Assembly: GCA_963843595.1 (NCBI GenBank)
Contig: CAWJLG010000016.1
Coordinates: forward strand, 186,001 to 250,000
DNA length: 64,000 nt
Reading direction: 5' to 3'
DNA from: CAIWHR01 sp963843595
Lineage (GTDB): Bacteria > Pseudomonadota > Gammaproteobacteria > Burkholderiales > Casimicrobiaceae
Below are positions 40,146 to 50,151 of this stretch, one piece after another. The notes under the pieces were generated by a model. The model saw nothing but the letters and a program-made list of their open reading frames with translations, did no database searches and was not told where the DNA came from. How positions within the stretch are numbered: position 1 is the first letter of the stretch; the number at the start of each line of letters is the position of its first letter. Made by a program: the position numbers and the translations under genes.

Positions 40146-42252
40146 GCGGCGTCCCTCTGCAGCGCGTTCGACGTCTCGCCGCGATGGCCCGTCGAGAACA
40201 CCGGCAGCATCACCCGCACGCACGTGCCCTCGCCTGGCTTGCTGTCGACGAGAATGCGCCCGCCCAGTTCCTGCACATACTGAAGGCTTTCGTATGCGCC
40301 GATGCCCATGCCGGTCTGCTTCGTCGTCTGAAACGGCTTGAAGAGCCGGTCGCGCACGAACTCGGGGGTCATGCCGTGCCCGGTGTCGCGCACCTCGACC
40401 ACCGCGTCCTCGCCCTGCGCGCTGACATTCAACGTCACCCGTCCATCCTTGTCGGTGGCATCGATGGCATTCTGGACGATGTGTCCGATGACGCGCTCGA
40501 GGCGATCCTCGTGACCCTTTACCGTGATCGACTGCGCCGACTCCAGCGTCGGCTCCGGCACCTGACCCGCCTTCGCCTTGACCAGGTGCTTCACGATGGC
40601 AGCGACGTCGACGCCATGCGGCGCATTCACCGGTGTCGTCCCCTCGCGCAACTGCATCATCACCTGCTTCATGCGCTCGACCGAATGCTGGACGGTCATC
40701 AGCATGTCGGCCTGGAATTCCGGATTGCCGCGATGGCGCTCCGCATTCTTCAGCATCAGCGAAAGCTGCGCCACGATGTTCTTCAGATCATGCACGACGA
40801 AGGCGGACATCCGGTTGAACGCGTCGAACTTGCGCGCTTCGAGCAGGGCCTCGGCCGCCTGCATCTGCGCGAGAAAGCTGGCCGCCTGGCGTGCCGCGGT
40901 CTTGAGCAGATCGTTGACCTCCCAGTTCACTTCCATCGCGGTGCGCGCCGTCGTGAGCGTCACGAATCCGATCAGCTCGGTGCTCGTGGTCAGAGGCACG
41001 ACCAGCCACGCGTTGGGGGTCTGCGACAGCCATTCGGGAATGCGCAGATCGCGATAACGCTCGGGCGAGGCACGATACTCCTCGAGGTTGACCACCCAGC
41101 CGCTGGCCGACAGGAAACGTGACAGGCTTCCGTCGAGAGGCTCCGCGGCATCGCTTCGCGGAAGGTTCCACCAGGCCGACGGCGACGAAAGCTGCGGTTC
41201 GCGTCGTCGCGCAGCCAAAGACCGCCCGCCGGGCTTTCGACCAGATCCGCGAGCCCTTTGACGACGCTCTGACCCAGTTCGCTCTGGCGATCGGAGGCCG
41301 ACAGCGCCTGCGTGAAGCGCAGCCACTCCTCGCGGTAGTCGTACCGGTAGCTGAAGAAGTGCTTGCTGACGAGAACGCGCAGCTTGGCGCGCACCGACCC
41401 TGAGAACAGCACCAGTCCCAGCACCATCAGGCCGGCGAACAGCAGCGCGACCTGCAGCGCGCGCCCCCATTCGCCGCCGAAGTAGCGGACGTAATAGCCG
41501 GCCGCCGCCATGAACAGCAGATAGCCGCCCGACAGCATCAGGGCGGTCGACCGGAACAGCACATGCCGCGACAGCGCGATCCGGAACGCCTCGTCGCGCA
41601 TGCGCGCCGTGGACAGCGCAATCAGCGGAAGGGCGAGCGCGTAGGCGAAACCGCGAACGCTCCAGACATCGCCATCGAGGCGCCCGAAAAGCAGCGCGTC
41701 CGCGAACAGGTAGATGTCGAACACGAACGCCCCGCCCAGTCCCAGGCAAAGGGGCTTGACCGCCCAGCGTGACGCTTCGGAGACGTTGCGGAACAGCTGC
41801 TCCACCAGCACCAGCCCGAACACCGCCTGTGCGAGGGCGTCGAGAATCGAAAATCGGCCCGGGTCGCCGAAAGTCGTGACGCGCAGCGCGATCATGAGTT
41901 GGGCGATCGCTCCCCACACCACCAGCGCCACGGCCAGCGGCAGCAGCCAGGAACCGCGTCCCTTGCCGCGGTCGGATGCGAGCAGCCCCGCAAGCAGGAG
42001 CAGGAACCCGAACCAGCAGCCATAGCGCAGCACATCGGCAAGGCCGCCGGCGGCCAACGCCACCGACGATTGCGAAAGCGCAAAGGCAAGCCCCAGGAAT
42101 CCCCACAGGGCCGTCACCACGACCGCGGCGAGGAAGACGCGACCCCGCACCCCTCCCTTGAAGCCTGCAGCGAGCTGCAGGCCGAAGGCGAGGTAGCCTC
42201 CGCCGGCAAGCCCGTAGCTCCAGGCGGTCAATTGGGTCAGATTTGCATCCAT
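40142..42252 (-). CDS. prsK: Histidine kinase PrsK (exosortase/PEP-CTERM system), frameshifted
   Basis: Membrane sensor kinase paired with PrsR. About ten N-terminal helices from MDANLTQLTAWSYGLAGGGY to ALLFAGLMVLGLVLFSGSVR, then a GAF-like region (PAGGLWLRDDANRSF and after an indel near 41185 PNAWLVVPLTTSTELIGFVT). Phospho-His in SAFVVHDLKNIVAQLSLML; ATPase motifs HIVQNAIDATDKDGRV, EVRDTGHGMTPEFVRDRLF and GMGIGAYESLQYVQELGG. About 703 residues, the expected PrsK size. The ATG at 42252 is followed by a typical membrane N-terminus. The signal sensed is unknown. Confidence 0.92.
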
Positions 42253-42425
42253 CGAGGGTGACGGCAGTCGGAGGATCATTTTCTCATGTCGGCCCCGACC
42301 GTGCGGCGGGAACGAGGGCCACTGGTCGGGAATGAGCGTCGGTGCGGCCATGGGAGCACGCCGAGGGTCAATCCCGCTCCGCAAGCCTGCAATTCGGGGG
42401 GAGCGACCGGCGCCGGAACCAGAAG

Positions 42426-43808
42426 CTAATGCGCGCCGTGCCCCGTCAGCACCACGCCCACCGTCTCGAACAGGATGACGATGTCGAGAAACAGCGTGTT
42501 GTTCTTGACGTAATACAGGTCGTACTGCAGCTTGCGCACCGAGTCCTCGACCGACGCGCCGTAGCGGAAGCGCACCTGCGCCCATCCGGTGATCCCCGGC
42601 TTCACGCTGTGCCGTACAGCATAGAAGCGCACGTCGCGGGCCAGCTGATCGACGAAGAAGGGCCGCTCGGGTCGCGGACCGACGAGGCTCATGTCGCCTT
42701 TCAGCACGTTGATGAACTGCGGCAACTCGTCGATGCGCAGCGCACGGAGAACGCGCCCGACGCGCGTGACGCGGTTGTCGTTCGACGTGGCCCAGCGCGG
42801 CGTGCCGTCACGCTCGGCGTCGGCGCGCATGCTGCGGAACTTGATGACGTGGAAGAGGCGACCGGCCTGGCCGACGCGCTCCTGCCGGTAGAAGATCGGA
42901 AACCCGCTCTCCACGACGATGGCCACGGCACTGAGGATCATCAAAGGCAGCGCGAGCAACAGCAGCACGAGCGTGAAAGCAACGTCGAACAGGCGCTTGA
43001 CGAACGTCCGCACCCATCCCTGGCGGAAGCCGTCGCCGAAGATCAGCCAGCTCGCGCGCAGTCCGTCGATCCGCACTTCCCCTGACGCTCGCTCGTAGAA
43101 GCTCGGCATGTCGAGCACCCGGATGCCCGACAGCTTGCAGTCGAGAAGGTCGCGCAGCGACAACACACCGCCGCGCTGTTCGGCAACCGCGACGATCACT
43201 TCGTCGATCGAATGCCTGCCCACGGTGTCGACCAAGCCGCTACCGGCCGGCAGGATGTCTTCCGAGGCAATGCGGGTCTCGGGCTCGCTCTTCTGCGTGG
43301 GGTAGAAGCCGACGAGGGTCATGCCGGGCCCGAGCCGGTCGAATGCATCCCTCACCGACGCGGCTTCGGGTCCCGTGCCGACGACGAGAACACGGCGCGC
43401 GATGATGGGCGTCCATCCGGCATGCGAGATGGCGCCGCGAATTGCCGTGAGCAGGACGAACGCGAGCGGCACCGCGATCTGCAGCGCCGAATGCCACGGC
43501 TCCGCCGGCAGGATCTTGAAGATCACCCACGCAACGGGCATGGCCAGCAGGATGGCGATGACCACGCGGGCGATCGTCTTCGCGAGCGATCGCCCCGGGT
43601 TGCGGTGATAAAGACCGACGACGGCGTTCAACACCATCATCGTGATCGCGAACAGGAGCGCGTCGGGGACGACCTGCAGGAGATCCGGGATGTTGCCGCG
43701 ATGGAGCCAGACGGCGGCAAGCACCACCGACAGGAAAAGCAGCACCGCATCGAACATTGCCTGCGCAACCGTGTTCGATGTAAACCAGTGACTGAACAGA
43801 CGTACCAT
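42426..43808 (-). CDS. epsB: EpsB-type sugar transferase, copy 2 (PEP-CTERM/EPS system)
   Basis: Intact 460-residue priming sugar transferase, close in plan to copy 1 at 15743. N-terminal helices after MVRLFSHWFTSNTVAQAMF; RRVLVVGTGPEAASVRDAF; EVIVAVAEQRGGVLSLRDLL; FGDGFRQGWVRTFVKRLFD; catalytic half FPIFYRQERVGQAGRLFHVI, KFRSMRADAERDG, LRIDELPQFINVLKGDMSLV, GPRPERPFF, VKPGITGWAQVRFRYGAS. The ATG at 43808 is chosen since the upstream extension has no membrane character and lies within the leader of the sigma-54 promoter. It lies 173 bp before prsK. Its promoter implies co-regulation with PEP-CTERM substrates. Confidence 0.93.
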   Translation of the reverse strand: MVRLFSHWFTSNTVAQAMFDAVLLFLSVVLAAVWLHRGNIPDLLQVVPDALLFAITMMVLNAVVGLYHRNPGRSLAKTIARVVIAILLAMPVAWVIFKILPAEPWHSALQIAVPLAFVLLTAIRGAISHAGWTPIIARRVLVVGTGPEAASVRDAFDRLGPGMTLVGFYPTQKSEPETRIASEDILPAGSGLVDTVGRHSIDEVIVAVAEQRGGVLSLRDLLDCKLSGIRVLDMPSFYERASGEVRIDGLRASWLIFGDGFRQGWVRTFVKRLFDVAFTLVLLLLALPLMILSAVAIVVESGFPIFYRQERVGQAGRLFHVIKFRSMRADAERDGTPRWATSNDNRVTRVGRVLRALRIDELPQFINVLKGDMSLVGPRPERPFFVDQLARDVRFYAVRHSVKPGITGWAQVRFRYGASVEDSVRKLQYDLYYVKNNTLFLDIVILFETVGVVLTGHGAH

Positions 43809-43957
43809 CGTTGTTCTCGACAACCGTTCGTTTGTTGTTGACAACATCCGCAACCGAGCGCGGCCGCTTCCGGGGATGCGAAGGTTGCGCAACAGCGGCA
43901 AGTCTCCCTGTCGCATTCCCACACGACACCGAATTTCCGTTTCTCAACCGCACGTGG

Positions 43958-43973
43958 TGCACAAAGCGTGCCA
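43958..43973 (-). promoter_or_regulatory. Sigma-54 (RpoN) promoter of epsB copy 2
   Basis: On the minus strand TGGCACGCTTTGTGCA: perfect TGGCACG -24 block, N4 spacer, GTGCA at -12. Same form as the site at 28733 (both have GTGC instead of TTGC). It lies 150 bp before the ATG of epsB copy 2. Confidence 0.78.
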
Positions 43974-44324
43974 TGTGATGAAATGATCGGAGCGGGGAAG
44001 GTTAAGCGGTTGTTCCGGATCGATTTCCAGCGCGATCCCGTCGCGCCGCGCCCGCCCCTCGGGCCGCGCGGGGCAGACTCTGCCGATCACATTCAGCGCG
44101 TATCGCGGCGACCCGTGCCTGCAGGAATGGTGGCCACGGACACGACGCGCCCGGCAAGCCGCGCAGCTATGGAGACTTGAGCGCTACAACTTCGGGGGCG
44201 CCGTCGAGTGGGGAAAGCGCGTCCCGCAGCGGGAAGTCATCGGCCGCGTCCGCCGCCAACGTCTCCTGACGCAGATTCTTCGAGCGGTCGCCCAGAACGG
44301 CGCCGAACGCCTTGCGCCGCTGCC
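43974..44324. other. Non-coding interval between galE and epsB promoter
   Basis: About 350 bp holding no gene, RNA or repeat that I can support. It would contain activator sites for the sigma-54 promoter (upstream of 43973 on the minus strand) and the galE 3' region. Confidence 0.4.
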
Positions 44325-45349
44325 CTACCCGCGGAACCCGTTCGGATTGCCCGACTGCCAGCGCCAGGCGTCGGCGCACATGGCGTCGAGGTCGCGCGTG
44401 GCTTGCCAGCCGAGCAGTTCACGTGCACGCGTCACGTCGGCGTAACAGGTCGCGACATCGCCGGCGCGCCGCCCGACGATCCGGTACGGCACGCGGGCGA
44501 CCGCTCGCCGCCTCGAAACTGCGGACGACTTCCAGCACCGAGTAGCCGCGTCCGGTGCCGAGATTCGCGGTGATCACCTCGCCCGCGTCCGTCGATACCA
44601 GCTTGTCGAGCGCCGCGACATGTCCCAGCGCCAGGTCGACCACGTGGATGTAGTCGCGTACGCCCGTTCCGTCGACGGTCGGATAGTCGCCGCCATACAC
44701 ATTCAGATGCGGATGGCGACCGACCGCCACCTGGGCGACATAGGGCATCAGGTTGTTCGGAACTCCGGCGGGGTCCTCGCCGATGAGTCCGCTCGAATGG
44801 GCACCGACCGGGTTGAAATAGCGCAGGAGCATCACGCGCCATCCCGCATCGGCCGCGACGACGTCGCGCAGCATCTGCTCGACCATCAGCTTGCTGCGGC
44901 CGTAGGGATTCGTCGGCCCCAGCGGCGCATCCTCGGTCAGCGGCATCGTTTCCGCCGTCCCGTAGACGGTGGCCGAAGAGCTGAACACCAGCCGCTTCAC
45001 GTCGTGCCGGCGCATCGCGTCGAGCAGGACCATCGTGCCGGCGACGTTGTTCTCGTAGTAACGCAACGGCTCGGCCACCGACTCGCCGACCGCCTTGAGG
45101 CCGGCGAAATGGACGACGGCGTCGACGGGATGCGCATCGAAAATGCGATCGAGCGCCGCACGATCACGCACGTCCGCCTCGAAGAACGCGGGCCTCTGAC
45201 CGGTGATCTGCTCGATCCGATCGAGCACCACCGGGGAACTGTTGCAGAGATTGTCGACGAATGACCGGCGTCCATCCGGACGCGATCACTTCGACGCAGG
45301 TGTGCGATCCGATGTAGCCGGTGCCACCGGTGAGAAGGACGTGAGACAT
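44325..45349 (-). CDS. galE: UDP-glucose 4-epimerase GalE, frameshifted
   Basis: Interconverts UDP-glucose and UDP-galactose for polysaccharide synthesis. MSHVLLTGGTGYIGSHTCVE (NAD motif), after an indel near 45258 RIEQITGQRPAFFEADVRDR, DAVVHFAGLKAVGESVAEPL, RLVFSSSATVYGTAETMPL, YxxxK in PTNPYGRSKLMVEQML, LLRYFNPVGAHSSGLIGEDP, NLMPYVAQVAVGRHPHLNVY, GTGVRDYIHVVDLALGHVAA. After a second indel near 44505 the tail reads ADAWRWQSGNPNGFRG. About 341 residues, the GalE norm. It stands alone between the HPr-rel-A cassette and epsB copy 2. Confidence 0.93.
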
Positions 45350-45480
45350 GGCTCAGGCAGGGCCTACGTGAAGGTCGGCAACGACAGGGACCCGATCATA
45401 CCCGCTCGCCCACGGTCTCTTCATTGCTCCGAAAGTCGGGCGATGAGACCGACGCCGCCGCGAACGCTCGTCGCGAACGT

Positions 45481-46598
45481 CTAACCGGCTTGCTCCTCGG
45501 CGGGCTTCTTCGGCTCACTCGTCTCGACCGCATCCTCGAAGAACGCCTTGCGCACGAGGTGGTAGACCAGCAACGGCAACGGCATTCGGATCCAGTGGGA
45601 TCGAACGTAGAGCAACCGCCGGGCGAACGGTGTCCAGCGATCGTCGCAGGTCGCGTGGTTCGGCCGAAGCGCCCGCAGATACGCGAAGTCCATCAGGCCG
45701 CGCACCACTGCATTGGGCGCCCCCGTCGACGCGGACTCGACGACCGTCGGCGGGGATCGGCGTCGAGAGCATCTGCGACGCGTAGCGCAAGGCGTAGTAC
45801 AGCGGCCGTGTCAATCCGACCTCGACCGCGCGGGGAACCAGCGTTTCCCAGAAACCGGCCTCGGCGCCGAAATGACGCAACAGGCTGTCCAGATCGAACA
45901 GGTCGCGCAGCCCGTTGTCGAGCTCGCCTTCGTGAAAGAGGTGCGTCGCGCTGTGCAGCACCATGTCGACGGGCGCGAGCACGCGCAGACGGTCGTCACC
46001 CGCGACGGCAATGGCCGCCTCGCGCATGCGATCCGAATCGACCTCGATGCGGGCGGTCTTCGGCAGGATCGCGTGATGCACGTCGATCACGGTCCGCCGC
46101 CGCGCGTGCCGCATCGGCGGTATCTCGTGCATCCATTGCCGGTAGTAGCGCTGGTAGTACGCACCGTGGTGTCCCGCGCTCCAGCCATGCAGCATGAGGG
46201 CCGACTCGACGGCCGGTATCGCCTGCTCCGGAACCAGGATGTCGACGTCGGAAAACACGCGTCCGTCGGCCGCGGGCAAACCTGCCATCACATAGGCCGC
46301 CCCTTTCAAGAGAACGATCGGAACGCCGGTCGTTTCCGAGCGCCTCCTGTATGCACTCGACCTCCCAGCGGATCGCAATGTTCTGGCGCTCGCCCATCGC
46401 GCGGGCCGACTGCAGATGCGGGCGGGCGGGCGCGAAGGCCGCATCGAGACGGCCCGATCTCTCCAGCGCCAACGCGAGCCGCGAGAGCAGATTCGCGCGC
46501 CGCCCTTGCCGCACCAGGACGTCCCACTGAAGCGGCGTCAGGCCCGCGGAGGTTGCCGGCTCGAGCAGCGTGTCGACAAGTCGGTCGCGCTCGTCCAT
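45481..46598 (-). CDS. Nucleotidyltransferase family protein (NTP_transf_5, PF14907-like), frameshifted
   Basis: About 370 residues. MDERDRLVDTLLEPATSAG, LTPLQWDVLVRQGRRANLLS, then after an indel near 46325 VPIVLLKGAAYVMAGLPAAD and GRVFSDVDILVPEQAIPAVE with the metal-binding D-x-D, WSAGHHGAYYQRYYRQWMHE, VIDVHHAILPKTARIEVDSD, LRVLAPVDMVLHSATHLFHE. After a second indel near 45735: GLMDFAYLRALRPNHATCDD and WIRMPLPLLVYHLVRKAFFE. Proteins of this family occur in lasso-peptide and HPr-rel-A clusters; substrate not established. The start overlaps the kinase stop by one base (TGATG), so the genes are coupled. Confidence 0.8.
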
Positions 46599-47512
46599 CA
46601 CGACGGCGGAGGCACGAGCTTGCCGAACGCGCGCGCGGCCTCTTCCAGGTCGCCGTAGGAAAACTCGAAGCAATCGCAGGATTCGACCAGGCGGGCCACC
46701 GCGTCGAAGCCGCGCACGCCGTAGATGTCGTAGTTGAACGATTGCTCCGCGAACGTCATGCAGGTGCGCGCCTTGCTGTACGGCGTGAATGTGGCCGGAG
46801 CGTCCTTGCGATAGCGAGGAAAGACGATCCAGGCCGGAAGCGCCGGCTCCGTCACGCGCCGCACACTGTCTGGCGGCGGGCGCATCAGCGCGACCGTGCC
46901 CTTGACCGTATCCGACACCGGCGGCGTCATCACGGCGTCGGGGTGAAAGCGCCGGATCACGTCGATCGACGCGTTCTTGAGATTGATCGGGCGCGCCAGC
47001 GCCTGGACCGTCCCCCGATCCATGTCGAGCAGCGTGAGTTCGTCCGACAGCAGTCTCCAACCGCGGGCGACCAGCCCCGCGCAAAGCGTGCTCTTGCCGG
47101 ATCCGGGGGGCGCCGGCAGGATCGCGGCACGTCCTTCCTTCTCGATCACGGCAGCATGGATGATCAGGAACCAATGGCAGTGCGCGGAAATGCACCAGTT
47201 GAGGCCCCATTCGAGCATCGGATAGGCGTGTGCAAGGGGCAGCGGCTTGAACGACGGGATCCCGTCGAAATAGAAGTTGACCTGGGGCCGTATCCATCGA
47301 CGCAGGTTCGGCGGCGACGCGAGCCGGATGTGGAAGTCGGCGAACTCGTCCGGTTCACATACCGGGAATTCCCCGTACATCGAGGCTATGGCCTGCGCCA
47401 CCGAAGGGATGACGGTACGAATTCTCGCAACGAAGGGCGAGACGCGCAGCAACAGTTCGCCGCGATCCAGCCGTGAAGCCAGATCGTCAGGCGACAGGTC
47501 AGCGATCTTCAA
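46598..47512 (-). CDS. HprK-related kinase A (HPr-rel-A system)
   Basis: Intact 304-residue protein related to the HPr kinase/phosphorylase fold. P-loop in RAAILPAPPGSGKSTLCAGL at about residue 135; GWRLLSDELTLLDMDRGTV resembles the HprK second acidic motif; PINLKNASIDVIRRF, ALPAWIVFPRYRKDAPATF, SFNYDIYGVRGFDAVARLVE follow. It lacks the HprK N-terminal domain, and no HPr/PTS genes are near, so its target is probably not HPr. Such kinases also phosphorylate lasso peptides. It overlaps the PqqD-like gene by 14 bases and the nucleotidyltransferase by 1, a tight three-gene unit. Confidence 0.88.
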   Translation of the reverse strand: MKIADLSPDDLASRLDRGELLLRVSPFVARIRTVIPSVAQAIASMYGEFPVCEPDEFADFHIRLASPPNLRRWIRPQVNFYFDGIPSFKPLPLAHAYPMLEWGLNWCISAHCHWFLIIHAAVIEKEGRAAILPAPPGSGKSTLCAGLVARGWRLLSDELTLLDMDRGTVQALARPINLKNASIDVIRRFHPDAVMTPPVSDTVKGTVALMRPPPDSVRRVTEPALPAWIVFPRYRKDAPATFTPYSKARTCMTFAEQSFNYDIYGVRGFDAVARLVESCDCFEFSYGDLEEAARAFGKLVPPPS

Positions 47513-47807
47513 TCGGAACGGTCAAGACAAGGCCAAGGTCGCGCAATCCGGAGAGCGTGCTCTCCGTCAGCGCGAGAATATCCTCGTCGGGGGGAAATTC
47601 GAAGTGCTCGGCCAGGCGCCGCGCGAGATCGGCGGGAAACTGCGGCGAATCTCGCAGAAAAGTCACCAGCGCCGACGCGGCCTGATCGAGGAGGTGGGTA
47701 TTGCCCGTCTTGGTGTCGTAGACGACGGCTTCGTCGTCGAAGCTGCGGATCGCGAATCGTCCCGCCTGGTCGACCGACCAGAGATGCTCGCTTGGCAACT
47801 CGATCAC
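47499..47807 (-). CDS. PqqD-family peptide chaperone (HPr-rel-A system)
   Basis: 102-residue PqqD-like protein, the fold that recognises leader peptides in ribosomal peptide modification. Starts with GTG: (M)IELPSEHLWSVDQAGRF, AIRSFDDEAVVYDTKTGNTH, LLDQAASALVTFLRDSP, then a winged-helix-like second half FPADLARRLAEHFEFPPDED and LTESTLSGLRDLGLVLTVPI. It overlaps the HprK-like kinase. In this setting it most likely presents a protein or peptide substrate to the kinase or nucleotidyltransferase; the best candidate substrate is the next gene upstream. Confidence 0.85.
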   Translation of the reverse strand: MIELPSEHLWSVDQAGRFAIRSFDDEAVVYDTKTGNTHLLDQAASALVTFLRDSPQFPADLARRLAEHFEFPPDEDILALTESTLSGLRDLGLVLTVPIEDR

Positions 47808-47851
47808 GCGTCACGCCATGGCGGCGCGGCGGTCCATAGATCGAAACCGGA

Positions 47852-48455
47852 TCATCCAGGAACGATCCAGTTGCTCTTGAGGTAGGTCTGGATATCCGTC
47901 GCGGTCCAGGTTATGCCCGGAGACGGGCAATACCCGGTAGCGTTATAGCAGCCGGTCCACATTTCGTTCAGATCGGCCTTCGACAAACATTGGGCCGCGC
48001 CCGAAGAACTGACGATGTTCAGGCGTGCCGCGAGCATGTATTTCTGGAACGTCGTCCCCGTTCTTCAACACCGTGTCGACGGTCTTGCTGCCCAAGGTGG
48101 TGTCGCTGCAAGAGTAGACGTTCTTGAACAGCGTCGTCTTGGTAAAGCCGCAGGTGCTCGGATAGGAGCTGCAGGTCTGCCAATAGGCGATCGTCTTGCA
48201 TCCCTCATCGGCAACTTTCTGCGGATGACTCGCGTTGCCGGAGCAGAACGCCGACGGCGACTGGCACTGCCAAGCAAGCACCGGGCGACTGTGCAAGGTC
48301 AGTAGCACCGGCGCGACGGAAAGTCCGCCCTTGAGGAATCGGCGCCGCGTCGAGGCAACGACCGGCGTCGGCGGAGCGTTATCCCCGTCGACACGCGGCA
48401 CCAAATCTCGAGCCCGTTCGTCTGAATGGTTCATTGGATCCGACTCGTCGTGCAT
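47852..48455 (-). CDS. Tat-type exported Cys-rich protein, candidate HPr-rel-A substrate, frameshifted
   Basis: About 200 residues. A 37-residue leader-like stretch (MNHSDERARDLVPRVDGDNA) is followed by a twin-arginine-like signal STRRRFLKGGLSVAPVLLTL and SRPVLA. The mature part begins WQCQSPSAFCSGNASHP and holds nine cysteines (for example GCKTIAYWQTCSSYPSTCGF, NVYSCSDTT). After an indel near 48062: TFQKYMLAARLNIVSSSGAA, QCLSKADLNEMWTGCYNATG, YCPSPGITWTATDIQTYLKS, NWIVPG. The gene is 44 bp upstream of the PqqD-like gene on the same strand. The long charged region before the Tat motif could act as the element read by the PqqD protein; that is inference. No family recognised. Confidence 0.65.
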
Positions 48456-48618
48456 GTCAGGAGGATACCCGATTCACAAATACCCGGAAAAACCCAGCGT
48501 ATGCCTTTGATACCTCGGCGATGAAGACCGACTGTAGGCTGCAACGTGCTGAATTTGCGAGACATTCTACCCAAGCCTCGTCCAGCGAAAAGCAAGAATC
48601 GAGCCGTTCGAGGCGAGG

Positions 48619-48774
48619 TTACTGCTGAGCATTGTTTTTCATGGAAAACTGCGCGTCAAGAGCTGGTGGTGCATCGGTTCGAGCAAGCCACTTGTAAGAA
48701 ATCCCGACAGCGCCAGAGACGTCCTGAATCTCCCGCCGGGGCACCCCGATCGCGACCAGATCGGAATAGCTCAT
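48619..48774 (-). CDS. Possible 51-residue small protein
   Basis: MSYSDLVAIGVPRREIQDVS, GAVGISYKWLARTDAPPALD, AQFSMKNNAQQ. It fills part of the 350-bp gap between the beta-propeller gene and the Cys-rich protein, on their strand. The sequence looks protein-like (even hydrophobicity, helix-turn pattern), but there is no clear ribosome site. It could be a small peptide of the HPr-rel-A cassette, the tail of a decayed gene, or chance. Confidence 0.35.
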   Translation of the reverse strand: MSYSDLVAIGVPRREIQDVSGAVGISYKWLARTDAPPALDAQFSMKNNAQQ

Positions 48775-48806
48775 TCGTCGAATCCGAGCCCCCGGCGGTC
48801 GTCGTC

Positions 48807-50119
48807 TCACGGCACCGGCGTGATCTGCATCACGAGCGGCCGCTCGCCACCTTCCCTTGAAGCCCAGCCGCCGACATAGAAGCGCCCGTCGTTGTCGCGG
48901 CTGATCGAGCCGTAGAGGAGGACGTTGCGCAGGCCCTTCGTGTCGAGGGGAAACGCGCCGCTGATTCGCGTCGCGAGATCGAACACCACCCACTCGTAAC
49001 GATTGCCGCGGTTCGTGACGCCCGCGAGCAGGGTGTCGCCCCGAAAGGAAAACAGCGAAGGCGCATAGGACTCGCCCTCGGGATGGAACCAACCGAGCGG
49101 TGTCACCTTTGCCGAGCCTTCAGGTTGGGGCGCAATGACGTAGAGCTGCCCGCGATGGGTCGTGAACACCATGCGGCCGTCGGCCAGATACGCGAGCCCG
49201 ACGATGCCGTGGTTGGGTTCCGGTGATCCCCGGCCGAGATAGTCGTCGAGCGGGGTCGCCGCCAGCTCCCGTAACTCGCTGTCGTACTCGACAAGTTCGG
49301 CCAGCACCTTCCCGCCGGGCTGCGCGCGCAGCCGGGGCACATAGGCGTGGCCCTTGGCATCGGCGAGGAAATTGCGCGAGACGTGGCCGCCCACCGATCC
49401 CACCGCCACGCGCTTGCGCGCACCGGTCACCGTGTCGTATTGGTAAAGTACGTGACCGAAAGTAGCCCAGTGCATAGACGTAACGCCCGACGCCGCTGAC
49501 CGCGACGAGGCCTTCCGGAACGGCCATGAGGTGCTGCCAGCGATAGCTGCGCGGGTCGATACGCCAGAGATGCCCGCCCCAGCGCGGGGGCGTGCCGCTG
49601 GAAGGATCCTCGCCGTCCTCGTCGGTGGAAGCGAAATAGAGCCAGCCGTCGTCTGCCGGAACGATCTTCGAATGGATCTTGACCTGACGCTCTCCGTTTC
49701 GATACAGCCCCGCGGCCTTCAATTGCTCGACGACCGCGCCACGGTCGTGCCACGCGTCCGTACCGGATTCGTATTGCAGCAGGTGGGCGCTCGTTCGCGC
49801 CGGATCAGGCCGACACGCCGATCCAGATGCCTCCGGAGGAATCGCGGCCGGTCGCGCCCCAGATCGCATTGGCGCCTTCGAACGGCGGGACGGTGAGCTC
49901 GCGGACGGTCGGAGCCTGAAAGGGATTGGCCGGCAATGGCAGGAACCTGCTGCCCGTCCGCGCCTCGTAATCGAGCGCCGGCAACTCGGGGTCGCCGGGT
50001 CCGTACGTTCCCATGACCACGAAGGCGACGGCGGCCACCATCACGCCGACCAATACAATGCCGATTCCGACGCGAAATCTGTCCGCTCTACGCACCCGCC
50101 GCCTCCCGCTCATTGACAT
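48807..50119 (-). CDS. Membrane-anchored beta-propeller-like protein, frameshifted
   Basis: About 435 residues. N-terminal anchor MSMSGRRRVRRADRFRVGIG then IVLVGVMVAAVAFVVMGTYG; the periplasmic part has repeating blade-like units: GANAIWGATGRDSSGGIWIG, QVKIHSKIVPADDGWLYFAS, GHLWRIDPRSYRWQHLMAVP, YVYALGYF, HVLYQYDTVTGARKRVAVGS, GIVGLAYLADGRMVFTTHRG, GRFYVGGWASREGGERPLVM. Indels near 49810 and 49475. No catalytic motif was seen; a binding or scaffold role in the envelope is likely. Its 5' end faces the VanZ-heparinase gene, with about 30 bp between starts. Confidence 0.7.
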
Positions 50120-50151
50120 CGCCTGATCGAACAACCGACCCGGGACGCATT

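Noticed and set aside
45481..47807. A lasso-peptide biosynthetic cluster
   Set aside because: Kinase, PqqD-like and nucleotidyltransferase genes fit, but there is no lasso cyclase (asparagine-synthetase-like), leader protease or precursor peptide.
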